Shown: positions 23,673 through 35,148, counted from the stretch's first letter. The stretch: 64,000 nucleotides of DNA from Beaufortia kweichowensis (GCA_019155185.1 CM032816.1:806001-870000), one strand, 5' to 3'. Translations and numbers: made by a program. The notes: generated by a model from the sequence alone, not told the origin.

Positions 23673-24865
23673 GTGAGGCCATGGTTGAGTACATCAAAAA
23701 GGCTCTTCAACATGGCTTTATCCGTCCCTCCACGTCTCTTGCTGCCTCCAGCTTCTTTTTTGTGGGTAAGAAAGAGGGAGGGCTGAGACCGTGTATAGAC
23801 TATCGTATCCTGAACCAGTCAACCGTGAAATTCGAGTATCCCCTTCCTCTGGTCCCGTCGGCCATTGAACAACTTAGAGGAGCCTCTATATATTTACTAA
23901 ACTGGACCTTCGGAGTGCTTACAACCTTATCCGCATCAAGGCTGGGGATGAGTGGAAGACGGCGTTCATCACTCCTGCGGGGGGAGTGCCTTGTCATGCC
24001 GTTTGGGTTGGTCAATGCCCCAGCTGTATTTCAAAGTTTTATGAATGAAATCTTTAGAGACATTCTGAATCAACTTGTCATAGTGTATATCGACAACATT
24101 CTCATCTACTCGAAGAGCCTTGCAGAGCATCAGAGCCATGTACAACTCGTCCTCCGCCGTCTTCAAGACAATCATCTGTTCCTGAAAACCGGGAAATGCA
24201 CCTTCCATCAAACCGAGGTGCAGTTTCTAGGATATATCATCAATGCCCAAGGAGTTCATATGGAGCAGGGGAAGGTGGAAGCGGTTCAGTCATGGCCTCA
24301 GCCCTCCTCAGAAGCACCCAGCGCTTTTACCTAATTAAAGGAAGCTTTCAGTTCGGCACCTATCCTTCGTCATCCTTCTCCTGATCTTCCCTTCATTGTT
24401 GAGGTGGACACCTCAACCACCGGGGTGGGTGCTGTACTGTCTCAACAGCAGGGAAATCCCTCTCGCCTCCACCCATGTGCCTTTTATTCAAGGAAGCTGT
24501 CCCCGGCTGAGCAGAATTATGACATCGGGAACCGAGAGCTTCTGGCTATCAAATTAGCTCTGGAAGAGTGGAGACACTGGCTGGAGGGAGCTAACCACCC
24601 ATTTGTAGTTTTTACAGACCATAAGAACCTTCTGTATTTGCGAGATGCCAAACGTCTCAATTCCCGCCAAGCTTGTTGGGCCCTATACTTCACACGGTTT
24701 AATTTCACTGTCACCTACAGACCTGGATCTAAAAATGGCAAGGTGGAAGCTCTCTCTCGGCTCTACTCACCAGATGTGGAAACAAACTCCCCTGAACCTG
24801 TTCTACCTCCAGCCAAGATTGTGTCTCCCATTCAATGGACTATTGACGAGATCATCAGGAATTGA
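23542..24865 (+). pseudogene. Reverse transcriptase and RNase H of element 1
   Basis: Motifs in order: SSFFFVGKKEGGLRPCIDYR, a broken palm segment with frameshifts near 23890-23990, LVMPFGLVNAPAVFQSFMNE, and the catalytic box as VIVYIDNILIYS, where the second catalytic aspartate (YIDD in the other copies) is asparagine. After a stop and frameshift near 24334, RNase H continues with EVDTSTTGVGAVLSQ, NRELLAIKLALEEWRHW and VVFTDHKNLLYLRDAKR. The region normally copies element RNA into DNA. The N substitution, frameshifts and stops make it non-functional. Confidence 0.85.
23622..23671. repeat. (TC)n expansion inside the reverse transcriptase frame
   Basis: About 25 ct units lie exactly where intact copies encode IYSLSLPEQKAM from tactctctgtccctcccgg. 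The microsatellite arose from that short ct-rich codon run. Confidence 0.85.
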
Positions 24866-25960
24866 CTACTGGAACAGCCTGCTCTGCCGGGAGGTACAGA
24901 AGGGAGAATCTTCGTACCCAAGGATTTACGGATTTCCCTAATGGACTCAGCTCACTCGGTTCCGGGATCAGGTCACCCAGGCAGACAGCGCACCCTCTCA
25001 CTGATCTCCCCCATTACTGGTGGCCGGGTATGTCCCAGGATGTCTCCCGCTATGTGCAAGGATGCTCAGTCTGTGCCCTCGCCAAGGTTCCCCGTCAACT
25101 ACCACAGGGAAAAATTCCAGTTGCCAGTTCCACACCGACCCTGGTCCCACATAGCGGTGGATTTCATGACAGACCTACCTCCCTCCGATGACTCCACCTG
25201 AATCCTTGTGGTAGTCGACAGATTCTCTAAGGGATGTAAGCTGATACCGTTACCTGCATTACCTACCGCTCTAGTCACTGCTGAAACACTGTTCGTGTAC
25301 ATCTTCCGTCACTTTGGTCTGCCCGGGACATGCCTCTGACTGGGGCCCTCAGTTCATCTCATGTCTGGAAGGCGTTCTTATTGACATCCTGGGGTCACGT
25401 CAGTTTCACCTCCGGTTATCATCCCTCAGTCCAATGGCTAGACTGCCAGGAGATCGGGAGATACCTGCGGTCTTACTGCCATCAACACCAACACAAGCAA
25501 ACAAATTCCTTCCATGGGCGGAATATGCACAAAACTCTCTCCATCAGAACACCACTGGACTTTTCAATGCATGTTGGGATATCAACCTCCTCTATTCCCC
25601 TGGTCTGCTGAACCATCCCGCTGTGCAGCTGTGGAACTGACCGGGCCAGTGAGAGGGTGGGAACTCAGCCCCACATACACTTACAAGCCTGCGGGCAGAA
25701 GAATCACCCATTCGTAGGAGCTCCTGACACGGTCTTTCTCCCTTGCCGGACATCCACCTGCGCCTGCTTTGTAAGAAACTCAGTCCCAGATTTATTGGTC
25801 CGACAACATCTACCGGGTGGATAAGATCCTCCGCTCCCGACAGCGGGCTGGTCACCTAGAATATCTCGTGGACTGGGAGGGGTATGGTCTGGAAGAACGT
25901 TGTTGGATACCATTCTATCCCCAAGATTCCCAGAGCTCTAATGCTCCTGGTGGAGGTTAC
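24866..25960 (+). pseudogene. Integrase and chromodomain of element 1 (broken)
   Basis: Frames shift repeatedly. Recognisable pieces are VPGSGHPGRQRTLSLIS (zinc-binding region), RYVQGCSVCALAKVPRQLPQ, a first-aspartate region around 25160-25190, and TFQCMLGYQPPLFPW near 25560-25600. At the end come NIYRVDKILRSRQRAG and LEYLVDWEGYGLEERCW (25810-25905), a chromodomain-like module that in chromoviruses directs integration to chromatin. The polypurine tract before the 3' LTR is weak (ggtggaggttac). Confidence 0.8.
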
Positions 25961-26046
25961 TGTCACAGAGTCAACTGTCCCACCTTCAGTTCAATCATCA
26001 CCCGCACAATCTGCTTGGACTTCTAAAGATTCATTTTCCATCATGC
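25961..26046 (+). repeat. 3' LTR of element 1, truncated
   Basis: Starts tgtcacagagtcaactgtcc and follows the 5' LTR at 18917 to about ccatcatgca, then stops matching. Only about 86 bp are left. Confidence 0.7.
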
Positions 26047-27089
26047 ACCGAGGAGATCGGAGGACCATCTCCTTCACTGGTGTTTCCCTGAGGTGTTTTG
26101 CCATCAACATGGTCTGGAAGAGAAGTGCTGTGGTTCACTCCCACATTCCCTGTTTGTTTATGGGAATATTTTAAATGGAACATCAAATGGTTTAAACCTA
26201 TGTCTACCCTCCTGGGAGGTTTCACCCAAATAGAAATAAACACTTATAAATATTATAAGGTCACAGGTTCAATTCTCTTAAAATAATTGTACAAAAATTG
26301 TAAAATGGCAAGATTGGTTAAAAGCCTCTAGGATGGATGGCAGATTACTCTTCAATGGGAAACTCAAGAGAGAAACAAAACATACAAAACCAATTATAAC
26401 AACAAACTGAAACTGCGCACACAAAAAAAACTGATGCCTTAAAGAAAACATCCATCCTGTTGCTCAGTGACACATGACAAGAAAACAAACAACCAAAGAG
26501 AAAGAAAATATTACCTAGCAAACCAATTTACACAACTCGAATGCATGGGCGGGTTACCCACGTGTTGTCGTCACACATTAGAATTCCAAAGCACGCTACC
26601 GTGAACTCAGATCAGACTCCCACACTTCAAAGGTATACCACAGCAATGGTTGGAAGCAGCACCACCACCCAAATGCTCAGTCAGGAGTGGACCCACTCCT
26701 GCATAAAATCCTACGTGATCAAAATTCCACCATAAAATGAGAACAATCAACAACACATACACTAAACAGTATCTGGAAAAAAACAATATTAACACATAAA
26801 GAAAGCTTCCAGAAGAACAGGACTCTCATAAGAGCAGTGGTTTCCGGCCTCTCAATAAATTCAATCCCCCAAGTAACCCAATCTAAATAGATTAAAATGA
26901 TGCTTGAAACTTCAATGGCAGCAGCAAATGTCAATAGTTGTACGAAATTATTATTTTAAACACAGCAATAGCGACTGGGCTGCAAATAATAAGCCAGGAC
27001 CGAAAGGAGAATCCTAAAATACAAACGCAAGATAGGGTTACTACTAATTGCACAGCATGCTAGACCCCCAGCAAACCCAAACAAGGACT
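26047..27089. other. Intergenic, nothing firmly recognised
   Basis: AT-rich DNA with no motif-bearing frame. Possible minus-strand splice signals near the right end are covered in the candidate gene 26970-27372. Confidence 0.35.
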
Positions 27090-27372
27090 TACCAAATCGC
27101 GGATAGAAGAGATTCACGAGTTAAGCAACCAGTTTTCAAGTAACTCACTCTGTTAAACTGAAGTACAGGGACTGCACATTACTCAAACCACCCATCCCTC
27201 AGTAAGCTAGACAAAGTTTACAGTAAAACAACTTTCCCATACCTGAAAGGAGGGCAGTGAGCAGATCCACTACAGCATCCGATAGAACAAACAATCCATT
27301 AGTGCGACGAGCAGCAATAGAACGAGATTAGAAAAATGCTACGTGCTAACAGCACATACCTGAAACCGCCAT
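26970..27372 (-). CDS. Speculative small multi-exon gene
   Basis: On the minus strand an ATG at 27372 in a good context (cgccatggcg) opens four codons ended by the donor cag|gtatgt (27360). Possible further exons follow. One of 27 bp ends at a cag|gtatgg donor near 27246. One ends at ttg|gtaagtcc near 27092. A last one follows gtttgtattttag near 27013. With suitable acceptors all joins keep an open frame of roughly 50-60 codons. The last part is hydrophobic (ILLSVLAYYLQ). Upstream lies a CpG-containing stretch with an inverted CCAAT box (gccgattggcc). No homology is recognised. It could be chance, or 5' exons of a non-coding RNA. Confidence 0.15.
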
Positions 27373-28883
27373 GGCGTGTACACCTCGGGCGTGGCGCGCT
27401 ACCAGGCTGAAACTAACCAGCCCTGAAATAGTGCACACTCGCTGCCGATTGGCCAACACGAGCGTCAATCACCACCCTTACCTCATTCATACGGTTACAC
27501 CTGCAACAAGGAATCATGCTTGTAAACAGTGGCGGCTGATCAATGGGGTAGCCCGAGACGCTGCCTCATCCAATTTTCCACAGAAGAAGGCTGTTTAATC
27601 ATGTTTAACATAAATAAATGAAGTATTGCTAAATCATTTTGAAGTAAAATATTTTTGTTGTACTATAAACATTTTATTTTATTTTAACCATTTTAACAAG
27701 ATATTTTTAATAAAAGATAATAAGATAAAAAGATAAATTGTATTTGTTTAACCTGTATGTCATGTGACCATTACACAACACTAATATATCAGAGAACTGA
27801 TGAGCTAAATGGACAGATATGTTTTATGTACCAATAAACGAAAATGAGCAGATGAAGGTCTAATAACAGGTAATAATAATAACAATAACTATGTAAAATA
27901 CTACTGATAAAAACTTTGAACTGAACATGCAAATCTGCTTTTTAACTATTGAAATATTTACTTAAAATCTTGGGGGATATTACAAAATTGAGGTAGCTAA
28001 CAAAAAAGTTTGAAAACCCCTGATCTAGTGGATCTGTATTGATGCATTGATTTTCTTGGTTACACTTTATAAAAGCTTTCATTAGCTGTCATTATTAAAT
28101 GATATCAAGTATTTTAGGTCAGATTAATGTTAATAATAAGTAATGTTAATAAAATAATTAGAAATGTCATTTTTAGACTAAGAAGGTTCCTGTCATTGCA
28201 CAGGACACCATACGGGTAACTGTTTGGGTCAACAGTTGACATCAGAGGGTTTCAAAACTATCACCAAAATATTCCAGATAAAAAGTATAAAAAGCATCTA
28301 AAGTCCAAATAAAACTAATTACATCTCTAGCAATGACTGAAAGACAAGAAAAACAGCAATGGTTAGATATAATAACTTCATTTTTATTACAGAACAGCAA
28401 CAACACAAACAGGTGTCTTTGTTGTGATATGAAGGGCTTGTATCTAATCAACATTTTGCACCAGAATCAGTTGCAACTTTTTGTTTGGCAGCTGCAGTGC
28501 CGCATGAGATGCAGATGAGCAGCACGAGTTAGCCGCGTGTGGTGAATGTTTTTCATGCGGTGGATAAAGTTAGTTAAAAGCTATAAAATCCCAAAAGACA
28601 GAGATATATGCACATGTATTAAGTTATAAACTCGTTCTCGTTGGTATGGTGACTCGGATGCCTGTGTAACTTTGCATATGCTAGAGCTGTAAGTTTAACT
28701 CATTTACTAATGTAATGTTGACTGAGTGCTAAATTGTGCAATAGTGTTGTGATGTATTGTAAGAATGCATGTTCTAACTTTCTCTTCAGGTAATTTGAAT
28801 AACTTTATTTGGTTTGACAATTTTGATTGTTGACAGCTGTTAAACATGTGTTTATTTGTTTTCCAGTATGAGAGGCTACTACC
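27373..28883. other. Unassigned region
   Basis: The left part is CpG-containing and promoter-like. A possible transposon end, gtttgaaaacccctg, lies near 28010-28022, and a segment starting cagtggcggctgatc lies near 27527. The two do not form a matching inverted pair. The rest is AT-rich with no gene recognised. Confidence 0.3.
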
Positions 28884-28985
28884 GTTGTCTATGTTTATGG
28901 GTTGTCTATGTTTATGGGTTGTCTATGTTTATTGGTTGTCTATGTTTATTGGTTGTCTATGTTTATGGGTTGTCTATGTCTATGA
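28884..28985. repeat. 17-bp minisatellite, six copies
   Basis: Six consecutive units of gttgtctatgtttatgg or single-base variants. Confidence 0.9.
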
Positions 28986-29169
28986 TAACTGGTTATTGTG
29001 AATGTGGAAAAAGAGACACAACCAGTCTGTTGTGAAAGTCAAACTTTATTGTTTTCCATAGCTGTATTGAACTTTTCTGTTCCAATTCCCCAAAATTTGC
29101 ATAGTTAATGCTGCGCTGTTCCAAGTGCAGTCTGGATTAAAAGATCCCTTTTTTATCCTGTGTCCGGTG

Positions 29170-30605
29170 TCACAATTTCATATCCCGGGCCACATATACT
29201 TGCCATCCCTTAATCTGTTTGCTGAAATCTTTTTTAAAAACCTCATTTAAAATCTTTATTAAAATTTCTTTAAAACATAAATAAAATTCTGTTCCCAAAC
29301 CATCTATTCCTGGACTTTTCTTTTTATTCAGTTGATTTATTGCTCTTTCAATTTCTTCTTCTCTGATTTCCTGGTCACACTCTTTTTTTATCTTATCCTC
29401 GTTTACTTTTGCTTTTATCTGATTCAACAGTTTCTTTTTTTCTCCCTCTTCTACACCTCTTGCACTAAACAGATCCTCATAAAAGTCTTTTATTTCTTCT
29501 CAAATCTTTTTATTCTCGTTTACTATTTCTCCATTTTTCCCTCTTATTTCTTTTATCATTTCAGCTTTCCCTCTCTTTTTTTCCAGATCAAAAAAGAACT
29601 TTGTACATTTTTCTCCCTCCACTACATATTTTGCTTTGCTTCTTAGCCTCACCCCCTCATATTCTTTTTTTCTCTTTTATCTCTTTCAGTTTTTCCTCTA
29701 TTTCCTTTATCTTTTGTATGTCTTTATTTTCTTTATTCAATTCTATTTCCAAACTTTTATTTCTTTTTCTTTGTATCTTTTGCATTTCTGTATTAAACTA
29801 CAGTATTTTATCGAATATTTTTGGATTAAAAACTTTACATTCTCCCACCATATTCTCTTATCCTCTTCATACATTTCATTTTCCTTTTCTTGTTCTATAA
29901 TTTCTTTAACCCTTGAAACATAATCTCCATTCTTTAAAATCTGTGTATTTAAAATCCATACTCTCGGCCCTCTTTGCATTTTACTCCAGTCTATCTTAAA
30001 AAATTGAAGTTTATGATCACTAAAACTTGTTTCTTCATACTTAATCTTTTCGATAAAATTTTCTACATTTCACAAAAACAAAATCAATTCTAGTTTGGCA
30101 TACAAAACTCCCCACTATTTGTCTCCTTGAAAATTCTTATTTCTTTTCATTTCTTTCTCTCCACAAATCTATCATTAGTATTAGTATACTATCATATTAT
30201 TTTCATCCATTAATGATTTCAATTCCTTTCTTGCCGTATCAGTTTTAAAAACCATTCCTTCAGCCATGTCCTGTTTACTAAAAACCGTGTTAAAATCCCC
30301 CATCATTATTATTTCTTTATACTTCTTTACAATATTTCTTAAAAGATTAAAAAACTCTTTCTTTTCCTTCTCCTCCACTGGTGCATGTACATTTACTAAA
30401 ATCAGATCTCTTCCCTCATATTTTGTCTCAACTACCATACATTTGCCTATCTTGTCCTCATATATAATTTTGCTCGCTTTAAAAACATCATCCTTCATTA
30501 AAAAAGCCACACCTCTCCCAAACCTCCCATCTCCATTGTTATATAAAATACCTCCATCCCATCTCTTTTTATAATCCATCATCACATTTTCTCTCCAGTT
30601 CCTTT
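29170..30605 (-). pseudogene. LINE ORF2 fragment: endonuclease, linker, start of reverse transcriptase
   Basis: The endonuclease part includes GRGVAFLMKDDVF, LILVNVHAPVEEKEKKEFF and IIMMGDFNTVFSKQDMAEG, matching the (Y/H)AP and GDFN motifs of APE-type nucleases that nick target DNA. The central lysine/glutamate-rich linker includes RVWILNTQILKNGDYV and WWENVKFLIQKYSIKYC. The last part, AINQLNKKKSPGIDGLGTEF, is the conserved N-terminal box of L1-type reverse transcriptase. The catalytic core (YADD-type) is missing because the copy ends at about 29165. Several frameshifts separate the blocks. The A/G-rich codon use is strong. Confidence 0.8.
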
Positions 30606-30611
30606 CTTGTA
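30606..30611. other. Target-site duplication, left copy
   Basis: cttgta, repeated at 33235-33240 on the other side of the inserted LINE. Removing the insert and one copy restores the host LINE sequence. Confidence 0.7.
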
Positions 30612-30924
30612 TCCAAGATGGCGCCGTGTTAACAGGCTGCCGTCGCGTCTGCTCCGATAGTAGTTCGTCTATTTTGTTTATATTATACTTTTTTCTGCAC
30701 TCTTTCTCTACTTTTTTCCACCATGGAATACATTAAGTATAGTAGAGCGACTCTTATGTCAATTGGTCTAAAAACTACTCATCAAACGGCGTTTTTAACG
30801 CTGGATCCAAGCATACCGAGTGAAATCCTGAGGATCGACAAAAGACGCAACAAGCGGCCGTGAGGGAAACGGTGTCAGGAACAGGTTAAGGGCACGCGCA
30901 CACCGCGCTCCCCTCCCTAGCATT

Positions 30925-31375
30925 CTGCCAGCCAACGTCCATTCACTGGAGAATAAACTTGATGACCTCAGGGCCAGGGTCAAGTTTCAGCGAGACATTC
31001 GGGACTGCAATCTCCTGTGTTTCACCGAAACATGGCTGAACCTAGCGGTAACGGACCACGCCATCCAGCCGGCCGAGTTCTTCTCGGTTCACCGCATGGA
31101 CAGAACCACAGAGTCGGGAAAAACAAGAGGAGGGGGTGTGTGTATGTTGGTAAATAAATCCTGGTGCAGCAGCGCTAGTATTTTACCTCTTTCACGCTCG
31201 TGCACACCGAACCTGGAGCTGCTGACTTTAAAATGTCGGCCCTTTTATCTTCCTTGGGAATTTAGCTCGGTCATAATTAGCGCCGTCTACATTCCACCAC
31301 AGGCGGACACGGACAGCATGCTGACTGCATGCGTATGGAGAGTGCTGATGCAGGCATTGCGTTTATTATCTCTGA
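30925..31375 (+). pseudogene. LINE endonuclease N-terminal fragment
   Basis: Pieces such as LPANVHSLENKLDDL, LLCFTETWLN (residues of the APE active site) and SGKTRGGGVCMLVNKSW (31107-31160) then VIISAVYIPPQADTDS identify the APE-type endonuclease that starts target-primed reverse transcription. The first part is in a different frame from the second, and the domain is cut at about 31375 where sequence jumps to the reverse transcriptase. The second half of the nuclease, with its GDFN and SDH motifs, is missing. Confidence 0.7.
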
Positions 31376-31389
31376 GCACGACGTGAGAA

Positions 31390-32725
31390 CAGCCTTCAGG
31401 AGAGTAAATACCAGAAAAGCCTCAGGACCAGACGGCATCACAGAACCTGCGCTGACCAGCTAGCTCAGGTATTTACTCTGATTTTCAACCTCTCACTGGA
31501 GCAGTCTGTAATTCCGTCGTGCTTCAAAAGGTCCACCATTGTTCCTGTCCCAAAGAAACCCAAGCCTGCCTGTCTTAACGACTATCGTCCAGTAGCTCTG
31601 ACCTCCACTGTGATGAAGTGCTTCGAAAGACTAGTGCGAGACTTCATCACTTCTTCACTACCGGACACTCTGGACCCGTTACAGTTCGCGTATCGTCCTA
31701 AACGCTCCACTGAGGACACGATCGCGTATCTTCACCACACAGCTCTGGAGCACCTGGACAACCGAAAAGGGAATTATGTTAAGATGTTGTTTGTGGACTA
31801 CAGTTCAGCTTTCAACACAATAATTCCCTCCATACTCACCTCCAAGATGGAGGTCCTGGGATTCAGCACATCGCTTTGTCGCTGGATCTCCGATTTCCTC
31901 ACAGACAGACCACAAGCAGTACAGGTGGGCAAACACGTCTCACATACCCTCACTCTCAGCACTGGAGCTCCCCAGGGTTGCGTTCTGAGTCCCCTGCTGT
32001 ACTCATTGTACACATACGACTGTTTGGCCACTTCCAACTCCACCACCATTGTCAAGTTTGCTGACAACACGGTTGTGGTGGGCCTGATCTCTAACAACGA
32101 TGAGACGGGCCTACCTTAAGGAGATCAAAAACCTGGAGTTATGGTGCCAGGAAAACAATCTCCTCCTGAACGTCAGCAAGACAAAGGAGATGATAGTGGA
32201 CTTCAGTACAAAGCAGGAGAGGAGGAACTATCAACCACTTACAATCAACGGGACCCTAGTGGAGAGAGTGGACAGTTTCCGGTATGTTGGTGTTCACATT
32301 GCACAGGATCTGTCATGGTCATGTCACATCCACCACACAGTTAAGAAGGCCCGGCAGCGTCTTTTTCACCTCAGACGCCTAAAGGACTTTAAACTACCCT
32401 CTCAGGTGCTCAGGACTTTCTACACCTGCACCGTTGAGAGCATCCTGACAGGCAGCATCACAGCCTGGTTCGTGAACAGCACCCAGCAGGACAGACGAGC
32501 GCTCCATCCGCGCTGAACTTCCTGACCTGCACTCCATATACAATAAACGCTGCTTGACCAGGGCCAGGAAGATCGGGAAAGATCTCAACCACCCCAATAA
32601 TGGACTGTTCTCTCTGTTACGGTCAGGGAAGCGTTTCCGCTCCTTGAGGGCGAACACAGCGAGAATGAGGAGGAGTTTCTTTCCACAAGCTATCCGGTCC
32701 CTCAACCAGAACTTCCCGGCATAAC
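31390..32725 (+). pseudogene. LINE reverse transcriptase (broken)
   Basis: Recognisable blocks are TRKASGPDGITEPAL (31410-31450), PKPACLNDYRPVALTS, LLFVDYSSAFNTI (31780-31830), STGAPQGCVLSPLLYSLYT (31957-32015) and the catalytic box KFADNTVVV (32053-32080), where the usual FADD is FADN. After a frameshift near 32100 come LELWCQENNLLLNVSKTKE and RYVGVHIAQDLSW, then HLRRLKDFKLPSQVLRTFY. The C-terminal part continues in other frames to about 32725. The stretch 31610-32119 is open for 170 codons, but the enzyme as a whole is broken. Confidence 0.85.
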
Positions 32726-33234
32726 ACAACACACACACATACAACAGGACTCTTCTTCTCTATTTCTTATTTTCCACACACAGTTGCGCAGGACTCGCTT
32801 TTGACAAGGACTCTCCTTCCACACACATATGCACATATTGCACATAAATGTATGCACTGAATGTATATGTACACGTTTGCACATAATGTATAATGTACTC
32901 TACATTCATATACTACACACTTACACCTGTATTATTTACTGTACACACTGTATTTATATACATTCATTCCTCACTATTTATAAACACACTGTATATACAG
33001 ATGTATATTGTATATTGTATGTACATTTGTATCTACTGTATATACTGTAGTTACTGCATATTATATATGCACTATATTGTAAATCCTGTACAATTTCTCC
33101 CACCCTCTGTACATCTTTCCCTCCCTTTCCCTTCCTCCCTCTTAAAGCGAACTCTCGGACAGGCGTCAAAGCATTTCACTGCATGTTGTACTGTGTATGA
33201 TTTGTATGTGACAAATAAACTTTGAAACTTGAAA

Positions 33235-33240
33235 CTTGTA
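33235..33240. other. Target-site duplication, right copy
   Basis: cttgta, the partner of 30606-30611. The boundary is slightly ambiguous because the LINE tail itself contains cttgaaa. Confidence 0.65.
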
Positions 33241-33379
33241 GTGCAATAATATCTTCCCTTTTACATTTTTCTTTTACTTTTTCAAATTTCCTTATGTCCA
33301 TCAGTCCCCTTGCATTAAAAGTAACACAGCTTAAAACCATTAAAAAAAAGATTAAAAAATTAAGAGAAGAGAAACGCAC
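33241..33379 (-). pseudogene. LINE ORF2 5' end (copy 1)
   Basis: The minus-strand frame reads VLSCVTFNARGLMDIRKF and EKCKREDIIALQ, the first strand and helix of an APE-type endonuclease. It continues at 30605 beyond the inserted LINE. The preceding leader matches the 5' UTR of copy 2 (37786-37984) up to gagaaacgcac. Copy 2 then enters ORF1 while this copy enters ORF2, so ORF1 has been deleted here. Confidence 0.75.
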
Positions 33380-33580
33380 AAAAAAACTAAACTAAACAAA
33401 AAAACACCTTCCAGACAGCATTAAGCCACTGTTAGGTGGTTTGAAAAAACGAAAAAAAAAAAAAAAACACTCCAAAAAACCCACAAAAATAACAAAACAA
33501 ATATAAACGAAATCAAGGTGTGGGAGAGCCTTCCTCTCCCAACTACTGCCAACTCACTTCCTGGAACGTACCAACTATCT

Positions 33581-33609
33581 GGCGCGCTCAGGGTGGTATG
33601 GCCGTAAGC
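33581..33609 (-). pseudogene. 5S rRNA stub, first 29 nt
   Basis: On the minus strand gcttacggccataccaccct starts at 33609 and matches the 5S 5' end through gagcgcgcc. 5S similarity then stops at the 5' end of the LINE. Confidence 0.8.
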
Positions 33610-34127
33610 GAAGGAGGCTGCGAACATCGGTCCCTTTAAGGAACGCACGCTCAGCTCAGTACTGGCCGACTGAATTGATACGTCTCTTGGCCACGTTTTT
33701 TCTTGCGTTTCTTTTATTTGTAGTGAGCCGACGGGTAATATTTGTAAGGCTTGTGCTGTGTGGGGCTTAAATTCTGCTTGTTCTCGTTCCTTCAAGACGA
33801 ACATGCATGGCTATTCGATGACGACCTTTCAGTCAGTGTCTGTTCTTCTTTCTGCTCACCTGAACACGTGAAGAAATGCTGAAAAGGTCAACCAGCGTCT
33901 ATCGCTTAATTTTACTTTTTTATCAGTTGAAGGCGTAAAACTGTTGTTTTATCAATGGCCCTGCTCTGTTAATGATAAACACAATTAAGCACCTGGGCGC
34001 CCCCTGCTGGATGACAGGAAAATGACGGGAAGCAAACTCATGACAGGGTTCAAAAGAATGTATGTGCAAAGATGAAGAACGTGCCCGGGACGCAGTGCAT
34101 TCGCTGAAGAATGAAGAACAGGCAAAA
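33610..34127. repeat. Long 5S rDNA spacer, copy 1
   Basis: About 517 bp, nearly identical to 34245-34760. It separates 5S sequences. Differences are only scattered point changes, so this is a long-spacer 5S repeat unit present twice. Open frames in it are accidental. Confidence 0.85.
33997..34010 (-). promoter_or_regulatory. CTCF-core-like motif in the 5S spacer
   Basis: gcgccccctgctgg; on the minus strand ccagcagggggcgc, which fits the vertebrate CTCF core. Repeated at 34632-34645. Confidence 0.45.
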
Positions 34128-34244
34128 GCTTATTGCACCTGGTATTCCCAGGCGGTCTCCCATCCAAGTACTGACCAGGCACGACCCTGCTTACTTTCCA
34201 AGATCAAAGAGATTGGGCGCGCTCAGGCTGGTATGGCCGTAAGC
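34128..34244 (-). rRNA. 5S rRNA-like copy A (diverged)
   Basis: The minus-strand sequence begins gcttacggccataccagcct and ends ggtgcaataagc, followed by ttttgc, which would serve as an RNA polymerase III stop. The centre is diverged from vertebrate 5S (for example catctct in the gatctcg region), so this is probably a pseudogene. Length is 117 nt against about 120. Confidence 0.8.
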
Positions 34245-34760
34245 CAAGGAAGCTGTTAACATCGGCCCCTTTAAGGAACGCACGCTCAGCTCAGCGCTGG
34301 CCGACTGCATTGATATGTCTCTTGGCCACGTTTTTTCATGTGTTTCTTTTATTTGTAGTGAGCCGACGGGTAATATTTGTAAGGCTTGTGCTGTGTGGGG
34401 CTTAAATTCTGCTTGTTCTCATTCCTTCAAGACGAACATGCATGGCTATTCGATGACGACCTTTCAGTCAGTGTCTGTTCTTCTTTCTGCTCACCTGAAC
34501 ACGTGAAGAAATGCTGAAAAGGTCAACCAGCGTCTATCGCTTAATTTTACTTTTTTATCAGTTGAAGGCGTAAAACTGTTGTTTTATCAATGGCCCTGCT
34601 CTGTTAATGATAAACACAATTAAGCACCTGGGCGCCCCCTGCTGGACGACGAGAAAATGACGGGAAGCAAACTCATGACGGTTCAAAAGAATGTATGTGC
34701 CAAGATGAAGAACGTGCCCGGGACGCAGTGCATTCGCTGAAGAATGAAGAACAGGCAAAA
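34245..34760. repeat. Long 5S rDNA spacer, copy 2
   Basis: Near-identical to 33610-34127, giving a 633-bp repeat period between 5S copies A and B. Confidence 0.85.
34632..34645 (-). promoter_or_regulatory. CTCF-core-like motif, second spacer copy
   Basis: Same 14-mer as at 33997, conserved between spacer copies. Confidence 0.45.
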
Positions 34761-34879
34761 GCTTACAGCACCTGGTATTCCCAGGCATTCACCCATTCAA
34801 GTACTAACCAGGCCTGACCTCGCTTGGCTTTCGAGAATAAACGAGTGCAGGCATGCCCGAGAGTGGTGTGGCCTTAAGC
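34761..34879 (-). rRNA. 5S rRNA-like copy B (diverged)
   Basis: Begins gcttaaggccacaccactct on the minus strand, ends ggtgctgtaagc, and is followed by ttttgc. It is 119 nt long with scattered changes, including one in the ggatgggaga control region (here ggtgaatg-type). Likely a pseudogene. Confidence 0.8.
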
Positions 34880-34958
34880 CGTAAACGGAGATCAGCGGGC
34901 CCGACTTGCAGAACGAACACATCTTTGAAAGCAAAAGAGCGACAGAGATGGGAGTAAA

Positions 34959-35075
34959 GCTTACAGCACCTGGTATTCCCGGGCAGTCTCCCATCCAAGT
35001 ACTAAACAGGCCCAACCCCGCTTGGCTTCCGAGATCAGATGAGATCAGGCGTGCACAGGGTGTTGTGGCCGTAAC
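34959..35075 (-). rRNA. 5S rRNA-like copy C
   Basis: The minus strand carries cctgatctcatctgatctcg, agccaagcggggtt and ggatgggagactgcc, so the internal promoter region is largely kept. It ends ggtgctgtaagc with only three Ts after it, a weak terminator. It is separated from copy B by a short spacer of about 80 bp. Confidence 0.8.
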
Positions 35076-35148
35076 CGGAGAACAGCAGGCCTGATTTGCA
35101 GAATGATGACATCTTTGAAGGCAAAAGAGCAACAAAGATATGAGAAAT

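Larger units (their letters stand above)
18917..26046 (+). mobile_element. Decayed Ty3/gypsy chromovirus with two nested LTR insertions (element 1)
   Basis: In order it holds a 5' LTR starting tgtcacggagtcaactgtcc, a gag-like frame, a zinc knuckle, an aspartic protease motif, reverse transcriptase, RNase H, integrase, a chromodomain-like module, and a truncated 3' LTR starting tgtcacagagtcaactgtcc. The gag resembles sushi-ichi-type elements. The coding region is split by insertions at 20004-21260 and 21838-23537 and by numerous frameshifts, so it cannot encode a functional polyprotein. Confidence 0.85.
30612..33234 (+). mobile_element. CR1/L2/Rex1-group LINE inserted in the L1/Tx1-like LINE
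   Basis: Begins tccaagatggcgccgtg and ends in tgacaaataaactttgaa followed by a short cttgaaa tail. Flanked by the 6-bp duplication cttgta. It contains an endonuclease fragment (about 30930-31370) joined by a deletion to the reverse transcriptase (about 31390-32700). The 5' end seems intact, so it was probably a full-length insertion that later lost an internal segment. The clade within the CR1/L2/Rex1 assemblage is not certain. Confidence 0.75.
29165..33578 (-). mobile_element. L1/Tx1-like LINE (Mutsu-like), copy 1, abutting a 5S rRNA stub
   Basis: Read on the minus strand, a 5' UTR (33400-33578) joins directly to a frame with an APE-type endonuclease start (near 33340), then endonuclease (30585-30181), a linker, and the beginning of the reverse transcriptase (29427-29170). 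It lacks ORF1 and the 3' end. The 5' end abuts the first 29 bases of a 5S rRNA sequence (33581-33609). Another LINE (30612-33234) is inserted in it. From memory, the fish LINE Mutsu (Tx1 group of the L1 clade) inserts into 5S genes. The name used here is an inference. Confidence 0.7.
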